Positions 4,603 to 5,628 of a stretch of DNA of 5,628 nt are shown piece after piece. The first letter of the stretch is position 1. Every line of letters starts with the position of its first letter. The position numbers and the translations under genes were made by a program. The notes beneath the pieces were generated by a model that was not told the DNA's origin, searched no databases, and worked only from the letters and a program-made list of their open reading frames with translations. Origin of the DNA: an uncultured Clostridia bacterium (GTDB lineage Bacteria; Bacillota; Clostridia; Christensenellales; Borkfalkiaceae); NCBI GenBank assembly GCA_947629225.1, contig CANRCY010000098.1:1-5628 (forward strand), read 5' to 3'.

Positions 4603-5628
4603 GCGTCCACCTCGTATTCGAGAATGCGCTCTTCCACCGTGAGGAAGTCGCGCTTGATGCGGCGGGTCTTGCGCCTGTAAACAATGCCCAAGATCTGAAT
4701 GGAGATGAGCGGGGTGAGCGCCACGAACGCCACGCAACCGAACGCCTGCGTCATGATCGCCGCAGGATCTCCCCCCGTGAGGGTATAACACGCCCCCACC
4801 GCAAGCGGCAACACGAAGGAAGAGACCATCGCCCCGCTCGCCACGCCGCCCGAGTCGAAGGCAATGCCCGTGAACATGGGCGGGGAGAAGAAGGTGAGAA
4901 TGAGCGCAAGCGCATAGCCGGGGGCGAGGATCCACATGATGTCGATCCCCGTGAGAATGCGGAGCATGGCAAGCCCGAGCGAGATACACACGCCAAGGCA
5001 GAGCCCCCGCTTCATCGACTTTGCGGAGACCGCGCCCGCGGAGGTCCGCTCCACCTGTTTATTGAGGACGTGCACGGCGGGTTCCGCCGCGACGATGAAG
5101 TAGCCGATGAGCATGCCGACGGGGATGAGGAGCCAACCTCCCCATATCCCCGCAAGTTTTTCGCCGAGCGCCCTGCCGACGGGCATGAACCCGACGTTCG
5201 CGCCCGAAAGAAAGAGCACGAGCCCCACAAAGGTATAGAGGAAGCCCATAAAGATACGCACGAGCTGCCGTTTACGGAAGGAGCGCGTAATGAGCTGAAA
5301 CCCGAGGAAAAAGACGAGAATGGGACATATGGCGACGAGCACTTCGAGCGAATATTCGGAAAAGCCTTTCAGATAGAGGAAGAGAACGCTGTATGTATTT
5401 TCGACGGGGTCGAGCGCCTCGTAAGGATAGGTGAGCCCGTTGATCTTGAAGATAATGCCGAGGGTGAGCACGGCGATGATGGGTCCTACGCTCGAAAGCG
5501 CGATGAGCCCGAAGGAGTCCGCCTGCCCTTTCTCGTCCCTTCTGATCGAGGCGACGCCCACGCCGAGGGACATGATGAACGGGACGGTCATGGGGCCCGT
5601 CGTCACGCCGCCCGAATCGAAGGAGACC
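4599..5628 (-). CDS. DUF1538 family membrane protein, C-terminal 342 aa (partial, 5' end outside window)
   Basis: The frame enters at the right edge as VSFDSGGVTTGPMTVPF and runs to TGA at 4599; the gene starts outside the window. The signature FDSGGV(T/A)(T/S)G.M occurs twice, at visible residues 3-12 and 257-266. Each copy is followed by a similar segment (FGLIALSSVGPIIAVLTLGIIFK and FGCVAFVALTPLISIQILGIVYR), so two DUF1538 repeats are present, the first truncated by the window edge. About nine hydrophobic segments are visible. Other conserved parts are SGANVGFMPVG and AAEPAVHVLNKQVE. Known DUF1538 proteins usually have two repeats and around 480-510 aa, so roughly two thirds is seen. Probably an inner-membrane transporter or channel; substrate unknown. 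Translationally coupled (ATGA) to the P-II-like gene. A GTG at 5606 is in frame but internal to the conserved motif, so it is not the start. Confidence 0.92.
   Translation of the reverse strand, partial: VSFDSGGVTTGPMTVPFIMSLGVGVASIRRDEKGQADSFGLIALSSVGPIIAVLTLGIIFKINGLTYPYEALDPVENTYSVLFLYLKGFSEYSLEVLVAICPILVFFLGFQLITRSFRKRQLVRIFMGFLYTFVGLVLFLSGANVGFMPVGRALGEKLAGIWGGWLLIPVGMLIGYFIVAAEPAVHVLNKQVERTSAGAVSAKSMKRGLCLGVCISLGLAMLRILTGIDIMWILAPGYALALILTFFSPPMFTGIAFDSGGVASGAMVSSFVLPLAVGACYTLTGGDPAAIMTQAFGCVAFVALTPLISIQILGIVYRRKTRRIKRDFLTVEERILEYEVDA

Noticed and set aside
4603..4989. Upstream extension of the P-II-like frame into the DUF1538 gene
   Set aside because: Its His/Arg/Gly-rich translation is an out-of-frame reading of the DUF1538 protein; ATG 4602 has a ribosome binding site and ATGA coupling.

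Overview
The window reads as a chromosomal segment of a moderately GC-rich bacterium. The TetR family with a Firmicutes-type C-terminal half, strong GGAGG-like ribosome binding sites, the DUF1538/P-II pairing and the two clostridial-looking hypothetical membrane proteins all point to a Clostridia-like member of the Bacillota, probably a gut lineage. That placement is inference from recognisable families, not from a marker gene. I see no phage, IS, CRISPR or RNA gene.

Layout. Positions 1-102 hold the C-terminal end of an unidentified plus-strand gene. A strong 16-bp GC hairpin (113-152) follows, flanked by A8 on one side and T4 on the other. It should act as a bidirectional terminator for that gene and for the convergent tetR-family gene (174-695, minus). 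From the tetR gene a 182-bp intergenic region (696-877) leads to two plus-strand membrane-protein genes (878-1414 and 1420-2115). Good sigma-A-type promoters for both directions share almost the same -10 bases (793-799), and a 16-bp near-perfect palindrome lies on top of them (795-810). The simplest reading is an autoregulated TetR repressor controlling a small two-gene membrane operon.

The rest of the window (2110-5628) is one tightly packed minus-strand operon, entered at its 3' end. Read in transcription order it encodes: a two-repeat DUF1538 membrane protein (partial, runs off the right edge); a 288-aa protein made of two P-II-like domains, coupled to it by an ATGA overlap; a peptidase E-like (S51) serine hydrolase with an 8-nt overlap; a histidine phosphatase; and an ASCH-domain protein. 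A very stable 16-bp hairpin without a U-tract sits between the hydrolase and phosphatase genes, right next to the phosphatase ribosome binding site. The operon's last gene overlaps the convergent membrane gene by 6 bp with no visible terminator.

How the genes may work together. DUF1538 membrane proteins with P-II-like partners look like a transporter or channel with its cytosolic sensor, by analogy to AmtB-GlnK. The tight coupling here supports a physical or stoichiometric partnership, although neither substrate nor ligand can be read from the sequence. The hydrolase, phosphatase and ASCH genes may be functionally linked or simply co-transcribed.
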